From Camellia lanceoleosa (Eukaryota > Streptophyta > Magnoliopsida > Ericales > Theaceae), in NCBI GenBank assembly GCA_025200525.1, contig CM045770.1, positions 85,460,084 to 85,524,083 of the forward strand: 64,000 nucleotides of DNA, read 5' to 3'. Position numbers and translations under genes: made by a program. The notes beneath the pieces were generated by a model. That model worked only from the letters and a program-made list of their open reading frames with translations, searched no databases and was not told the DNA's origin. Position 1 is the stretch's first letter. Every line of letters starts with the position of its first letter. Of the stretch, positions 1 through 11,689 are shown in pieces.

Positions 1-952
1 ATAGGATGATCATTCATTAAGCAAAAGAATCATTTCAGAATAGAGGATAGTATAAGGCAGAAAAGAAATACTTTTAGTTAAACATATCTTTACAACAGTG
101 TTACTCACAGTTGGCTTCGCGAAACACATGACTAGGACGTGGCGCTTGACCTACACAGACATATAAACATAGCACGTTTAATTCACCATGCAACCCACTA
201 GTTGTTATCATTACTTATTGATTAGTTGGCCTAATTGTTCCTTATTCTCTTTTAATGCTCGTGATACCCGTGCAATGCATATGAACGTCAAATACATGTG
301 AAAACCATGCTAACAGAGGCCTAAACAAGGGGAAAATGAAGCATAAAAATGAGATTGGGCCTGCCAGACAGCCACACGTGTGGGGTGCCTTGGCCGCACG
401 TGCACCGAAACGTGCAATTTATGCAGAATGAGCAACTCATTTCCCCTGTTTTCCGCACCTGCGGTTCTAGGTGTTCCAGAACTGAAAAGCTGCTCTGTTT
501 TTTAGCTTCAACCTTTCAAAAACCAAACTCAAATTTGTACAAATCAAGGCCTAAAACCTACTAAAATATGAGGAATGAGCAACTTCTAAGTTCAAACCAA
601 AAGCATAACTTCAAAACAAACCTATTGGCAATGAAAAAGAAAAGATCAAGACTTTGAGTGTAAAGCTAAAATCAAGAACCATAGAATTGTAACTTTTCCA
701 ACTCAAATCCATGAATTTCTTCTACCATCTACCAGTGGAACATGAATGATGCTATGTATGAACATGAACATCTTTATTTAGGGTTCTTGACACAAACTAC
801 ACTACCCAATTCCCATTTCACCTCAAATTCTACAACCTCTTATGTAAGATAGATTAATCTCAAGGGTTAGGACAAGGATTCTTACCTTTGATTATGGAAT
901 TATGGTAGATTGATTCTAATCCCCTTCTTTCCTCCTTGTTCTCTAAGCTCTA

Positions 953-984
<32 letters not shown>

Positions 985-1360
985 AGGTTATATCTCTCTT
1001 TTCTCACTTGAGTTCAAACCTATATAAAATATCTAGTTTAATTTGGCTTAATCATTTTTAATTAATGTAAACCATTTTACTTAAATGAGATTAATCCTCA
1101 TTATAGCCTACTTTAGCTCAGCCCAATATAAGCACATAAAGGTGAATTAGGCTCTAATCACCTAGGCCAACATTCAAATTTAAGCTTATGGTTTAACGAT
1201 TCAGATAGGTCTTTTCACATTCTAACATATCTATCAGCAAAGAGCACATGCGTCACAATTAACCCATACATGGAAATATATAAGACAAATAAGTCACATA
1301 GAAACACATAATTAAGGTAAGTCACAAAAGTAACAGTTAATTACAAAGGCGGGTATTACA
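1..1360 (-). repeat. Partial LTR-like repeat, entering from the left edge
   Basis: The block ends at 1360 with CGGGTATTACA. On the minus strand this reads TGTAATACCCGCC, the usual TGTRATACCC-type beginning of long plant Ty3/gypsy LTRs. Several stretches resemble the 2.1-kb solo LTR at 51509-53585 in order and wording: a GC-richer 'CGCACGTGC / CGCACCTGCGG' portion, a pyrimidine-rich CT tract (here (CT)n at 958-984) and a final CACATAATTAAG stretch. No coding region is credible; the 71-codon frame at 349-564 is uninterrupted but matches nothing I know. The left end lies outside the window, so intact element versus solo LTR cannot be decided. Orientation is inferred from the TG start. Confidence 0.45.
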
Positions 1361-2629
1361 ATGAAGGTATCCAAGATAACACCTATACCCGAGATAACAT
1401 GATCCGAGATGATGGTTTTATCCGAGATGTTGACTTGTTTCTTACATTGATCTCGGATAGAGGCTTAGCCTTCTTGATAGGTCTTGGCGACTACTCTTGG
1501 TTGGTTAGTGCCTTGCTGGTTAGTGCCTTTGCTAGTTTCTTCTTAACTTCGACAACTTTCTTTTCAATGGCTTTAGCAATGGCCTTGGTTTTCCATGCCT
1601 CGACTTTGGCAGTAGTAATTTGGTTATTTTGCTTCATGTGCTTCTCTTCCAAGATGTTGAGTTATTAAAGGCATGAGCATGTTGGATTGACTATAAGGAG
1701 ATGGAGTGGATCGCACAATTATGACATCAGGAATGTTAGCAAGACCATGACAAGAGTTCAGTGAAACATGTTGTCATTGGTTACGGTGATGGTTACTCAC
1801 AGATAAGGCAATTGGAGGATTATCAAGATCTAAGGCTGGGAGCTTAGGACCTCGGTGTTTCCTGTTCCTAGTTCTAGCTGCAAGATTGTCGCCATGTCGG
1901 TGTTTACACTACCATTGAGATGATAGGTTGATGTGTGGAGCAGCTAATGAAGTGCTTGGCTACTAGTCTGGTTCAGCTAGTAGAGTTTGAACCTTGGGCA
2001 CATATGGACTATTCATAACAATTAATGCTTCAAGAACAACGATGATGATTTGTACAGGCCAAGAGAAAGAGAGTCTGGGGACACAGAGAAAGACAAAATG
2101 GGAAAATGAAAAGGTTTTATTGGAATGGAAAGATGTGACAAATTGTAATGATTCAAGTTTCGTGGGAGACGTGTGATGGTTGATGTTAGGTGATGGCTAA
2201 TGGGGAAGCGTGTGTCAATTACGAGACGTATTGGAAACCAATAAAGAGGTAGCACGTCATGATATTGGTATGACGGTTGAGTTTGTTTTGAGACGACATA
2301 TTTCAAATCTTGATGTTCTTGAACTAGCACGTCACGATCTCAGCTAGTAATGCAATCTCGGTTGAGATGTTGATTTTGGATGAATTCTTGATTTTTGATG
2401 AGTGGACATTTGATTCCTTGTTTCATGAAACCGATAAGTCATGTCTCAGTCGGATGAGTATCTCTAGCATATTGTTTAGCTGACATGTTAGAAAATCAGA
2501 CGATATAAGTTCCGTCACCTCAGGTTGCCGAGGTAATAGAACCTAGGAGGTAGTTATGGGGACATTTTTTGGGTTGTCTATGTGGCCGAAGTTGTTCGCC
2601 GAGGTGCCATGTGTATGGACCAAGTCATC
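1361..2629. other. Unassigned sequence, possibly decayed retroelement
   Basis: This stretch has higher GC than its surroundings and several open frames of 60-100 codons on both strands. None has a recognisable domain. The minus-strand reading around 1400-1660 is Lys/Ala/Glu rich (for example KVEAWKTKAIAKAIEKKVVE), which suggests a coiled-coil or gag-like remnant, but it is interrupted by stops. I see no RNA gene, and no terminal repeats or target duplication that would delimit an element. Confidence 0.3.
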
Positions 2630-3010
2630 AAGATATGATGTGATTATATCTGAATCTGTGATATTCGAATAGAGAACAAAAGTCCTAGATGACATTAAAC
2701 TACTTATTTGGATAGAGATGAGACTCTTGAGGAAGTTCATCTAATTTGAATAGTATGAATTGTAATAGATGTTATCCTTGTAAAAGATAGAGCCCATGAA
2801 GTGAGACTTTTAGGGGAAGTTGGGCACTAACCATTATAAAAGTGATGCACCTGTGTGTTTGAGGTATGCTTTTATTTGAGACGCTTTATTCTGTGAGTTT
2901 ATTACTTATTTGGTATTTTTGAGAGATTGTTTGACTGGCTTAATCGTCAGAGTGCCTCCACGTGCTCTCTAGTCAAGTTTCCTATTTGGCTATGTGGTCG
3001 ACACCCACCC
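2630..3010 (+). repeat. Degenerate LTR 3' part (family also at 32860-33032 and 39485-39700)
   Basis: This block shares ordered short matches with the interrupted block at 32860-33032 plus 39485-39700: a 'gatgagactcttgag' stretch, 'tatccttg(t)aaag', 'gagacttttagg', 'ggtatgcttttattt', 'gtttattacttattt', and a 'cttaatcgtcagagtgcc' near the end. The last motif resembles the 'cttgatcgtcagagg' of the LTR at 48059-48845, which fits an R/U5-like region of a Ty3/gypsy LTR. The sequence is too decayed to place its ends. Confidence 0.4.
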
Positions 3011-4917
3011 CGCCTTTTGAGTGCACTAAGGCCTAGTTCAAAATGTCACAATTTTTATTTTTCAAACTTTTGTCTTTAGTACTTTTTTTTTTTTTGGGAG
3101 GGGGATCTAAAACAAATTGATAAAATTTCAAAAAATAGTCACTAAAGACACACACACACACACACACACACAAAATTAAAATAAAAAAAAATTGTTTTTT
3201 TACTTATTTATTTATAGTCTTTAGTGGATTTTTTTTTTCAAAAAAAAAAAAGTTTTACTACCCATTCTCACCAAACACTTTCATAATAACAAATAATAAA
3301 ATAAATAGTTAATTAGACCAATATCCCTTAACTGTTAGCGAATATCACTTTATTTCTCTTATCTATAAATCCAGAAATCATACAAATACGTCTTTTTTGA
3401 GATAGTTTGAAATAGGTGAAAGTGATACGTTTTTTATAATTTAAAATAAAAATAATACTGACTAATAGTTAAGAGAATTTTGAAAAAATGGACAACTTCT
3501 AAAATCTTCTGACTGCTGTAATAATAAAAAATCTAAAAAAGAAAAAAGTTTAAGCCAAAAAGTCTATTTTAATCACAAAAAATAAAATAGGCTATTTTAA
3601 TCACAAAAGATAAAATAGGCTATTTTAGCTACAAAAAATAAAATATCACATTTAATTCATAATCATTACATTTTTCTCTAAAAAAAAACTAAAAAAGTTA
3701 AAAAATTAAAAAATATTTCTCAAACTAAACTTTTTAACTCAGATTAAAATAACTAAAAAAAACTAAAAAGTCAAAAAACTAATCTACTACTTAAACGGAG
3801 GCTAAGTTTGAACAAGGAAAATAAGGTGGAAAACAACTTGGACCTAATCTCTCAATGCCATGTTTGATGACCAATAATAGACATGATAGATGTTGTAGAA
3901 TTTGGAATAAGAAAATCAAGGATTGGTAGCTTTCACTGCAGAGTCAGTCAATTCGAACTGAAAGCTAAATATGAGTCCATTACATGACCCCTTGTATCCC
4001 AAACAAACCCCTCCTGAAAAGTATGCACAACTGCGCAAGCAATTAAAGTCATTGAGTTCGACCTCCTAATAATAGCGTTTTTTTTTTTTTTTTTCCACAA
4101 TATTTTAACAAAAATGTCTGGAACACATTACGGATAGCTTGACCAATCTCCTTCTCAGTTTGGTGAAAAACAAACCACTTACTTCAGGATAAGAGAATTC
4201 ACAAAAGAATTACTTTTGTATGACTTGTGACAATTCTCAAAGTTATAATTGACTCTTAGACTTTGCTTGATTTACTATAAATATTGTAAAGGAAAATGAC
4301 TTTAGGTAAAAAAAATTAAAATATTTAAAAATATTTTTAATTATTTATGAGAAAAGTACAAAAAAAATAAAAAGAATAAGAAAAAATATTTAATTTAATT
4401 TAAAACATAAATCATTAAATTAGATCTTGTGGTATAAAATTTATAACAAAATTAATTATTGTAGGGAAATAATAAGAGAGGATGCAAGTCCTTTTTGATA
4501 AAAGCTTTTGCAGTGGGAAAAGACAACACTTAGTTCTTTTAAATCAAATCCTTTAAAGGTTAAATTTTCCACATGCAGAGAGTGAGTACAAGAACGCCCG
4601 CCTTGTGATTGCCAAATTCGTTTTTTTGTTTTTTCTCTCTCTTCCAACATGCTGTGGCCCCCCTTCTCTGACAAGTCACAAGATCTCTCTTTCTCTCTCC
4701 TTCCCCCGTGAGGTTATTGAGAAAGTATTAGAAATATTATAAAATCGAATATAATTCACTCATTTGAATATCATCCATATAAGAGAATTATTTCATTTTT
4801 GTGTAAAGAGAAAAATCAGAATTATTTAATAATTTTAAAATAATACTCCACATTATTCATCTTATAATACTTATTTAAAGCACAATATGAAAATGCTCCA
4901 AAAATACTAGAGTAATG
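3011..4917. other. AT-rich intergenic DNA with simple repeats
   Basis: No gene is visible. The stretch contains a (CA)n microsatellite near 3150-3171, poly-T/poly-A tracts and many short inverted AAAAAGT/ACTTTTT words typical of decayed MITEs. The pieces at about 3027-3045 (GGCCTAGTTCAAA) and 3795-3815 (RC of GTTCAAACTTAGCC) could be the ends of an old MITE, but they are too diverged to call. Confidence 0.4.
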
Positions 4918-5062
4918 TTAAAGATCATAAAAAAAATATTATGAAAATAATCATGAAAGATTTTCTACCCTTTAATTACAAATATTATAAAACACTACAC
5001 ATTAATCAAATGATAAAAAAATTTCATGAAACATTTCATAATAATTTTTTCATAATTCTTAA
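4918..5062. mobile_element. Hairpin MITE, copy A (same family as 7978-8132)
   Basis: The left end reads TTAAAGATCATAAAA. The reverse complement of the right end reads TTAAGAATTATGAAAA, so the 145-bp block folds back on itself. The interior ATTATGAAAATAATCATGAAAGATTTT is closely similar to the arm of the element at 7978-8132 (CATGAAAATGATCATAAAAGATTT). No transposase is present. A target duplication could not be settled, so the superfamily is open. Confidence 0.55.
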
Positions 5063-5482
5063 TATTATTCAAATACTAATCTCTAACTTGCTTCTCAAAG
5101 TCGAATTCTTTTATACACTTTGAGTTACCTTGATGTATTTTTTTAAAATTAAAAATTAATAATCCAAAAAAAATAAAATTGAAAGCATCTCTTTCCATTT
5201 TCTCAATAAGCAACTTTTTTTTTCATATTTACACCCTTCGAGAATTTTTTTACGCAATTTTTACAAATTGGAAGTCGATAATTATAAAATGAAAGCTGAA
5301 AGTTTCTGTCATCATCTTTTCAATGATTAGCCATTTCAACTTATTAAAATTATTCTATTTTATAAACTATAATAAAAAAAACAATATCAAATACTCTAAC
5401 ACAAATTTAAAAAAATAAAAAAATAAAAAGATAACTATAAGCAACTTCATAAATTACACATTGAGTGTATGAAGTATCACAG
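5063..5482. other. AT-rich spacer downstream of the IDD gene
   Basis: This is AT-rich DNA with oligo-A and oligo-T runs and no coding or RNA gene visible. It lies 3' of the minus-strand zinc-finger gene and probably contains the end of its transcript. Confidence 0.4.
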
Positions 5483-5489
5483 TTTTATT
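5483..5489 (-). terminator. Putative poly(A) signal of the IDD gene
   Basis: The minus strand reads AATAAAA here, about 50 nt past the stop codon at 5541-5543. It is a near-canonical plant near-upstream element in the expected place. Assignment is by position and motif only. Confidence 0.45.
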
Positions 5490-5540
5490 AATCTTGAAAT
5501 CTATGTTACAACAAAAGGGAGGACTTACCATATTTGAATC

Positions 5541-7457
5541 TCAGTGACTTCCACTATACTGGTGGTGGGTCAAGTCCATGGCTGAACCCATTGGTCCAAA
5601 CTTGGCTAGCTCTTGTTGCAATAATGGCCTTCCTAGGCCTCCATGAACACCACCACCACCTCCTACACCAAGAAAATCTCTAGTCATGCTTCTATCAACT
5701 TCATTACAACTGGGTTTGCTTTTGCTTTGCTTCCCGTTGTTTGGCATTAAAGGGTCCAAATCCAAATTTCCTGTGCTACCCATTACTGAGCTTGATGAGT
5801 TCATAACATGATGATCACCTAACAAGAACAACCCATCCCCATTACCAGTCCCCGGGGTCGAACCGGGCATCGAATTCATCAATTCACTCAAGTTTTCATC
5901 TGGGTTATGCCTGCTCTGGCTAAATGAATTGAAATCGGGAACACTTGAGAGAGATTGTGAGGTCACGAGCCCAAACCCGGTTCCGAACAAAGCCGAGCTG
6001 TTGTTGTTGTTGTTGTTGTTGTTGCTTCTAGTTGAGCCCATTTGAGCTGCTTTCTGCAACAGTGCAGTTGCAGACATGGAAGCTTGAGCTTGATTCTGAT
6101 TCTGATTCTGATTATTGTAGTAGAAAGTGGTCATCGTTTCAGACAAACCACCTTTGCACTCTTCTTCTTCCTTTAAAACCCGCGGCAAAACTGACGATGA
6201 GAGGTTGGGATTGAGCCACTGGGTCTGAGCTGCTGACAATCCAAACATATTTTCCGGCAAGCCCACGGAGTTCGATGGCAAGTAAGCATTGGAAGAATTG
6301 CCAGTGATTCCAATGGGTTGGTGACGAAGATGAGAATTTCCGTGGTCTAACCAAAGTGGTAGCCTAGGTTTTTGTTGAACATCCATGTTGAGCTGGCCGG
6401 AATCTAACCCGACAAGGTCTTGCCGGAACACCGCCTGAAAATGGGGGTTTCCGGCAGCTTGATGAAGATTAGTAATTGCCCCATTGATTGATTGGTCTGT
6501 TCTGAAATTCATATTTTGTGTTATTGGAAGTGAAGTGAATCTTGCACTTTCTTCAGCTAATGCATCACAAAAGGCCCTATGTGTGATGAAGCTATCCTTC
6601 CTGTTTTTCATATTGTCAAAAATCAAAATCAACTTACAATAAAAGTTTTTTGATAATGAAATGAAGCAGATCTGAATCCGACCTATGTAATTTTTCTCTA
6701 TCGCATTAAATTGGAATATTCTACCAGGTGAGCATTTATTTCTTTGACAAACTAATCATACATGGAACTAAAGAAAATAGTCTCATACAATTGAAGTACG
6801 TCAAATCGATATATATAAATACCTGGAGAAGATTGTTCCGCAGTCACATTTATACTCTCTAGTGCCACAAATCTTGCTATGAGCCTTCCAATCGGACTGA
6901 ACCGCGTACTTTTTTGAGCATTTCTCGCACTTCCACTTCTTTTCGCCATGCTTTCTAGAATAGTGTTTCTTGATACCGGTGAGGTCGCCGAGGGCCCTCG
7001 ACGGATCGTGATGTATGCAGCTCTTTTCGGGGCAAAGATACACTTTCTTTCTGATTTCTTGACTTGTTCTTCGCTTGAGCTTCCATGGAAGATTGTGACC
7101 TCTTCGGTGAAGCTGCAAGTTTTGATCTCTTTGAAAACCCTTGTTACATATTTCGCATACGAATCGGTTCGTCGCCATGAGAGACTTTGGTGAGAGAGCT
7201 ATCACTTCTGCTTCTGGATCTGTTTGTAAATTGAAAAACCCATCAAGAAAACAATTCCAAAAAACCAAAATAAAACAAAAAATTAAAAAAGGGTTTTGAA
7301 ATTTGAAGTTGTTGAAGTGCTTGCCTGGAGTTCCTGGGAGATTTCTCTTTCGTTTAGCTGGATTTGAATTAGGGTTAGGGTTTGGAATTGGTTCTTGGGT
7401 GACAAACCCTGTGATTGTTGATGGAATTGAAGAGAGACTACCATCATCAGACATCAT
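5541..7457 (-). CDS. INDETERMINATE-DOMAIN (IDD) C2H2 zinc-finger transcription factor
   Basis: A plant-specific nuclear transcription factor of the IDD family (the group of JACKDAW, MAGPIE, NUTCRACKER and IDD2/GAF1). I read three coding exons: 7457-7325, 7219-6823 and 6600-5541. They total 1590 nt, in frame throughout, for 529 residues. The start MMSDDG has A at -3. A basic KRKRN nuclear signal (36-39) precedes the ID domain. Four fingers follow: C66-C69-H82-H86; C107-C112-H130-H135; the C2HC finger C142-C145-H158-C162; and C169-C171-H184-C188. The motifs QRDQNLQLHRRGHNLPWKLK and DLTGIKKHYSRKHGEKKWKC are family hallmarks. The C-terminal family motifs MSATALLQKAAQMG (about 352-365) and TRDFLG (about 483-488) are present. 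Low-complexity NQ and poly-Asn runs lie at about 338-377. Intron 2 (6822-6601) is GT-AG; intron 1 is GC-AG. Nothing looks broken. Which IDD paralogue it is cannot be fixed by eye. Confidence 0.95.
7220..7324 (-). other. GC-AG intron 1 of the IDD gene
   Basis: On the minus strand, exon 1 ends CTCCAG and the intron starts GCAAGC and ends AAACAG. Joining there gives ...GTP-DPEAEV, the invariant IDD wording. Reading through the 105-bp intron keeps the frame open (a 35-codon insert), so retention would not terminate the protein but would add a hydrophobic segment just before the fingers. Confidence 0.8.
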
Positions 7458-7822
7458 TGTGTAACTGAATTTGGAGAGTCACTGGTTGGGTTGTGTCCCA
7501 AACTAGTATTAGCTCAAAAAAGCTGTGATAGTATTGACAAAAACAAAGAAAAAACAAAATATTTGTTGAACAGAATACCCTACAACACTTTCCCGGAAAA
7601 TGAAGAGAGAAGCCCACAAATAAACTTGGTTTCAACTCTCTAAAACTTAAAGGACTTCTTGCTCGGATCTTTCTTCCCAACCTCGTTCGAATCTTTTAGA
7701 AGACAATTCCACATACCATGAAAGCTAGTTGCTGTGTTTCATCTCTCTCTCTCTCTCTCTCATATTCCTTATCTTGCACGGCTTCTCCTAAAGGTCCGTC
7801 AGCCATAGACTCAGATGGACCA

Positions 7823-7860
<38 letters not shown>

Positions 7861-7977
7861 GTATGTATGTATGTATATCTAGTTATTCTTTCATTATAGT
7901 TAAAAAGAAGTGTAATTTAGGAGGAGAGATAAGCTGCTTCAGTGTTATACTCATCGAATAAATATTTTAGAGAAATA
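7458..7977 (-). promoter_or_regulatory. 5' flank of the IDD gene with two GA-repeat tracts
   Basis: Two (CT)n tracts lie at 7742-7761 and 7826-7858, which read as (GA)n toward the gene. Such tracts are common in plant core promoters and 5' UTRs and are bound by BPC/GAGA-type factors (known of the motif, not shown here). An upstream open frame of 77 codons starts at 7680 and ends at 7447, overlapping the main start in another frame. Whether it is transcribed is unknown. No clear TATA box was identified. Confidence 0.35.
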
Positions 7978-8132
7978 TTAGGGATCATAAAATTTTTTTC
8001 ATGAAAATGATCATAAAAGATTTGTGACCTTTAGATTATCTTGATTAGTGTGTGGTGCTTTATTCTAAGTGTATTCTAAAGGTCACAAATCTTTCATGAT
8101 CATTTTCATGAAAGACTTTTCATGATACCTAA
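7978..8132. mobile_element. Hairpin MITE, copy B (same family as 4918-5062)
   Basis: A near-perfect foldback. The left arm TTAGGGATCATAAAA...AAAGATTTGTGACCTTTAGA is mirrored by the right arm, whose reverse complement is TTAGGTATCATGAAAAG...AAAGATTTGTGACCTTTAGA. The loop is about 40 bp around 8035-8075. It sits about 520 bp upstream of the IDD start codon. No transposase is present, and a target duplication was not convincingly found. Confidence 0.65.
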
Positions 8133-8293
8133 CATTACTGAATATTTTATACTGATAGCAGCTTAAACCTTCTTTCTTTATTTTTGTTATTTATAATTAT
8201 TATAAAAATATATATAAAAAATAAAAAGTTGATACGACTCAAATCAACAACTAATAAGCTGGGTGTTAAAATACTTGTCAAAAGAGGTTATTA
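8133..8293. other. AT-rich spacer
   Basis: This is a short AT-rich stretch with no gene or recognisable element. Confidence 0.4.
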
Positions 8294-8730
8294 TGTTTGG
8301 TCGGAGTTTTTTTAATTAAGTTTTTTAAAAATTAATTTTTTTAGTTTTCGTTTTTTTTTATTTTTAGTGAATATTTTTTAAATTTTAAATATATTTTTTT
8401 ATTTTTTTAGATGCACCTTACTTAGATGTATCTAAAAAGTAAAAAATTTGTGAAAAAATATTTTTAAAAATTAATAAATACATAAAAATATAAAAAATGT
8501 ACTAAATTCTTTTTTTTTTTTTTTGTATTTTTGGTATTTAGTGAATTTTTAAAAGATTTTTTTTACATTTTTTTTTTTACTTTTTAGGTGTATTTATGTT
8601 AGGTGTGTCTAAAAAGTAAAAAAATTGCTTAAATTTTTTTAAAAATTCAATAAAAACAAAAAAATACGAAAAATAACAAAGCATAATTTTCTAAAAAATA
8701 TTTTTTGAAAAGTGAAAACATGCAAGATGA
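8294..8730. repeat. Palindromic AT-rich MITE-like repeat (copy 1 of 2)
   Basis: The sequence matches 55507-55957 along its length. Both start GTTTGGTY, contain 'caccttacttagatgtatct' followed by AAAAAGTAAAAAATTTGTG, then a GTATTTTTG(A/G)TATTTAGTGAATTTTTAAAAG stretch and a second AGGTRTATTTATGTTAGG segment. The two internal 'aggtRtatct' segments face each other, so the element is partly palindromic. No coding capacity. Superfamily not determined. Confidence 0.6.
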
Positions 8731-8920
8731 TTACTACTATTAATTAATGAAAGAATTTAGAAAAATGTTATCAACCACGCTTTAAGTGCCTCAAATTGAT
8801 CCCGAGTAATATTGTGTGGTTCAAATTAAATTTGTATAGTGTAGGTTTAAATGTAGAATAAATTTGAAGTATAAGACGACAATTCTAGGTAATTTTTGGG
8901 TAGTTAAGTTTAGATTTGTT
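8731..8920. other. AT-rich spacer
   Basis: No gene or recognisable element is visible. Confidence 0.4.
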
Positions 8921-8928
8921 ATATTACT

Positions 8929-9705
8929 CAATGTTTTAAAAACCGAACCGAACTGGCCAGTTCGACTGGTTGAACCATCGACCGGTCGGGGTTCCAGTCC
9001 GGATACACCTACTAAACCGTTCGAAATAAAAAACTTACCTCTTTTGTGAGAATCAGAAAAACCGGTAGTTGAACCGTAGAACCAGTAGACTCGGGGGTAG
9101 TTCACCGGGTCAATAAAATTGAATTTTTGTTTTTTTGTTTTTTTTTCTTTCTTATCTTATAAATAGGTAAAGACTTTCACAATAATTTCAAACTCTCAAT
9201 GAGATTCCTCCCAAGAGAACACCTTTAAAAGAGAGTTTTCAAAGGGTCTCCTCTTGTGAGGAATCCCATTGAGAACTTGAAATTATTGTGAAAGCCTCTA
9301 TTTATTTATAAGACAAAAATTCTTTCAAAAAAACTCAAGAAATTTATGTGAGATTCAATCAAATTTATTGGAGGGAAACTTAAAATTTTGATATCCCTCC
9401 AAAATTTTTACTTTTCTTTCAATCAAATTATTTAAATTAAAATCGTATGAAAGAAATATTGAATATTTGATTTCTTCTTCCAAAATTAAAATTAATAATA
9501 TTTTAAAATATATTTTTATATTTTTTAGTAAAAAAAGTATTAGGAGAAATATTTACGATTATTTAATTTTTTTAATTATAATTTTATTACTTATATTTTT
9601 ATTTAAATATAATTTTAATATATTTATGAGGTCACGGTTCGATTCCGGTTCAACCCACTTGATCTTTTTTCTGGTTCATTCACTAGTCTGATTTTTAAAA
9701 CATTG
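8929..9705. mobile_element. hAT-like non-autonomous element with 8-bp TSD
   Basis: The ends are CAATGTTTTAAAAACCG at the left and, reverse-complemented, CAATGTTTTAAAAATCAG at the right. The flanks are ATATTACT (8921-8928) and GTATTACT (9706-9713), an 8-bp target duplication with one mismatch. An 8-bp duplication points to the hAT superfamily. The GC-richer ends carry repeated CCGGTTCGA-type words (8941-9110 and 9630-9660), and the middle is AT-rich. No transposase frame exists, so it is non-autonomous. Confidence 0.7.
9156..9312. repeat. Internal inverted repeat (hairpin) inside the hAT-like element
   Basis: The left arm CTTATAAATAGGTAAAGAC...CACAATAATTTCAAAC...GATTCCTC is mirrored by the right arm GAGGAATCCCATTGAG...GAAATTATTGTGAAAG...TTATTTATAAG. 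Arms are about 55 nt, with some mismatches and a loop of about 45 nt. It could be a second small MITE nested in the larger element or part of its normal structure. Confidence 0.65.
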
Positions 9706-9713
9706 GTATTACT

Positions 9714-11653
9714 AAAAAATTTATATTGTTGAGAATTATATGATTAGGTTAGTAAGAGATATATCTCGTTTGGAAATAAACTATTTTAGTAATTTTTTTT
9801 TATTTTTTAGCTAAAATATAGGTTGTTTTGGCAACATGCATAAAAAACTAAAAATCAGTTTTTAACCTATTTTGAGTCGCATCACCTTTCACATGAAATA
9901 GTGAAAAAGTTAAAAAGTCAACTTTTACGCATCTTCCCAAAACAAACCTATGTGGTAAAAAAATTAAATATTTGTGATAACTTTTTGACTTTTTACCAAA
10001 AAAAAAAAAGTTCAAAAAGTAAAGAGAAAATAAAATCTTTAACTTTTTGTATAGTTTGTTATTTTTTAACTTTTTAATAACTTTTTAACTTTTAAACATA
10101 ATATTTATTTATTTTTTATGATTGTCATATCAAAATTTATTTATTTTTATATAGAATTATCATAGGATGTTTTGTCATATTTCATTTCAAACCAAAACAT
10201 GACTTATAATTTTAAATTTATCACTATCATATTATTCTTAATGTTATTTTTGTTTAAAAAAATTATTTATGCATCAATTTTTTTTTATTGAAAAAGGTTA
10301 ATGTCAACACAATAATTATTATTAAAAAAAATAAAATGTTAAAAAAATTTGAATTGCAAAATATTTCTCAATTTCACACTCTTCTAAATACTTACATATT
10401 CTTCAACAAAATTTTCACGTTTTGATGTATTTTGTACATGTCCATAGAAATTAATGGCAACTTTAAGTAGTTATTAGCAAAAACTTATAATTTTTATTGG
10501 GATTATTTAAAGGTGATAATTTTATAATTAAAAGTCATTTTAGAGAATCCTTTATTTCAAATATTATGTTCAAATTTAAACACATTATTTTATAGAAAAA
10601 TGCCTAAATTTTGTAAGTCGGATAACTGATTGGACATCTGTCAAACAATCGGTCAATCGCGATTATTACTTTTGTCAATCACAATTATTACTCTTATTTT
10701 TAGATGACCGTTTAGATGATTAGTGAAACAATTGACATTTATAAATTTAAATTATTTAAATGAATCAAAATTCAATAGAGATAACATTGTTCTATTTTAT
10801 ATTCAATTTATGTATGTTATATTACATTCTGGATTTAATCAAAGTTCATTTTAACTCTTTTTAAAGAGATATGATGATACTACTCAATCAAACTTGATCT
10901 TTGAAAAAGGTGTGAAAAAAGAAAAGTGTAATGCCTTTACAGCCATTCATCAGGTAAAAATGATTACACTATAATTTGTATTTGGACCATTGTAGAGAGA
11001 GAGAGAGAGAGAGAGAGAGTGAAAATGATGAGAGAGAATGAGATGTCTAGGGTGCAGTCCGTGAAGTCCTGACTTGGCGAATCCATTGGAGGGAAAAATA
11101 TATGGTGGTATCGGGGCAAATTTATAAAATTTTTCAACTTGTTTTTTGTTGGAATAATTTCACATCAATGCGTATTTGAAAAAATATGTTTTAATTTGTG
11201 GTAAATTTTATAAGCATTAAAAAATAAAATTATAATATTTTTCATAATTTTGTAATTAAGTTTTGAAAGTACCTCTCACAAATAATTTCCTATTTTTTTA
11301 TTAGTTAAAATATTAAAATTTACCACTTTTATGTTGACTTTTAATAGTTAATTGAACAAATGTCACCCATTTTTGAATATTATTCTAAGATCACCAAATA
11401 ACTTCTACTAAATTCAAGTATACAAAATATTTTTATAAAAGAAGACACAAATATGAAACAAAAGGTAAGCATTGTACTTGAGCTCTACCTTTGTGAATTT
11501 CATTCCTTTATTTTCAAGAGAAATTACAATTTAGTATTTTTTTTTACAAGAATACATGTATACCAAAAAAATTATGCCTTTAATTATTAGTATTTGTAAA
11601 ATTATCACAGATATGAAACTTTTCTTTTACATTTATACTTGTGTATTACTTTG

Positions 11654-11689
<36 letters not shown>

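Noticed and set aside
1399..1668. 89-codon plus-strand frame with hydrophobic content
   Set aside because: The opposite strand is Lys/Ala/Glu-rich and looks coding-derived, so the plus frame is probably its shadow; neither could be identified.
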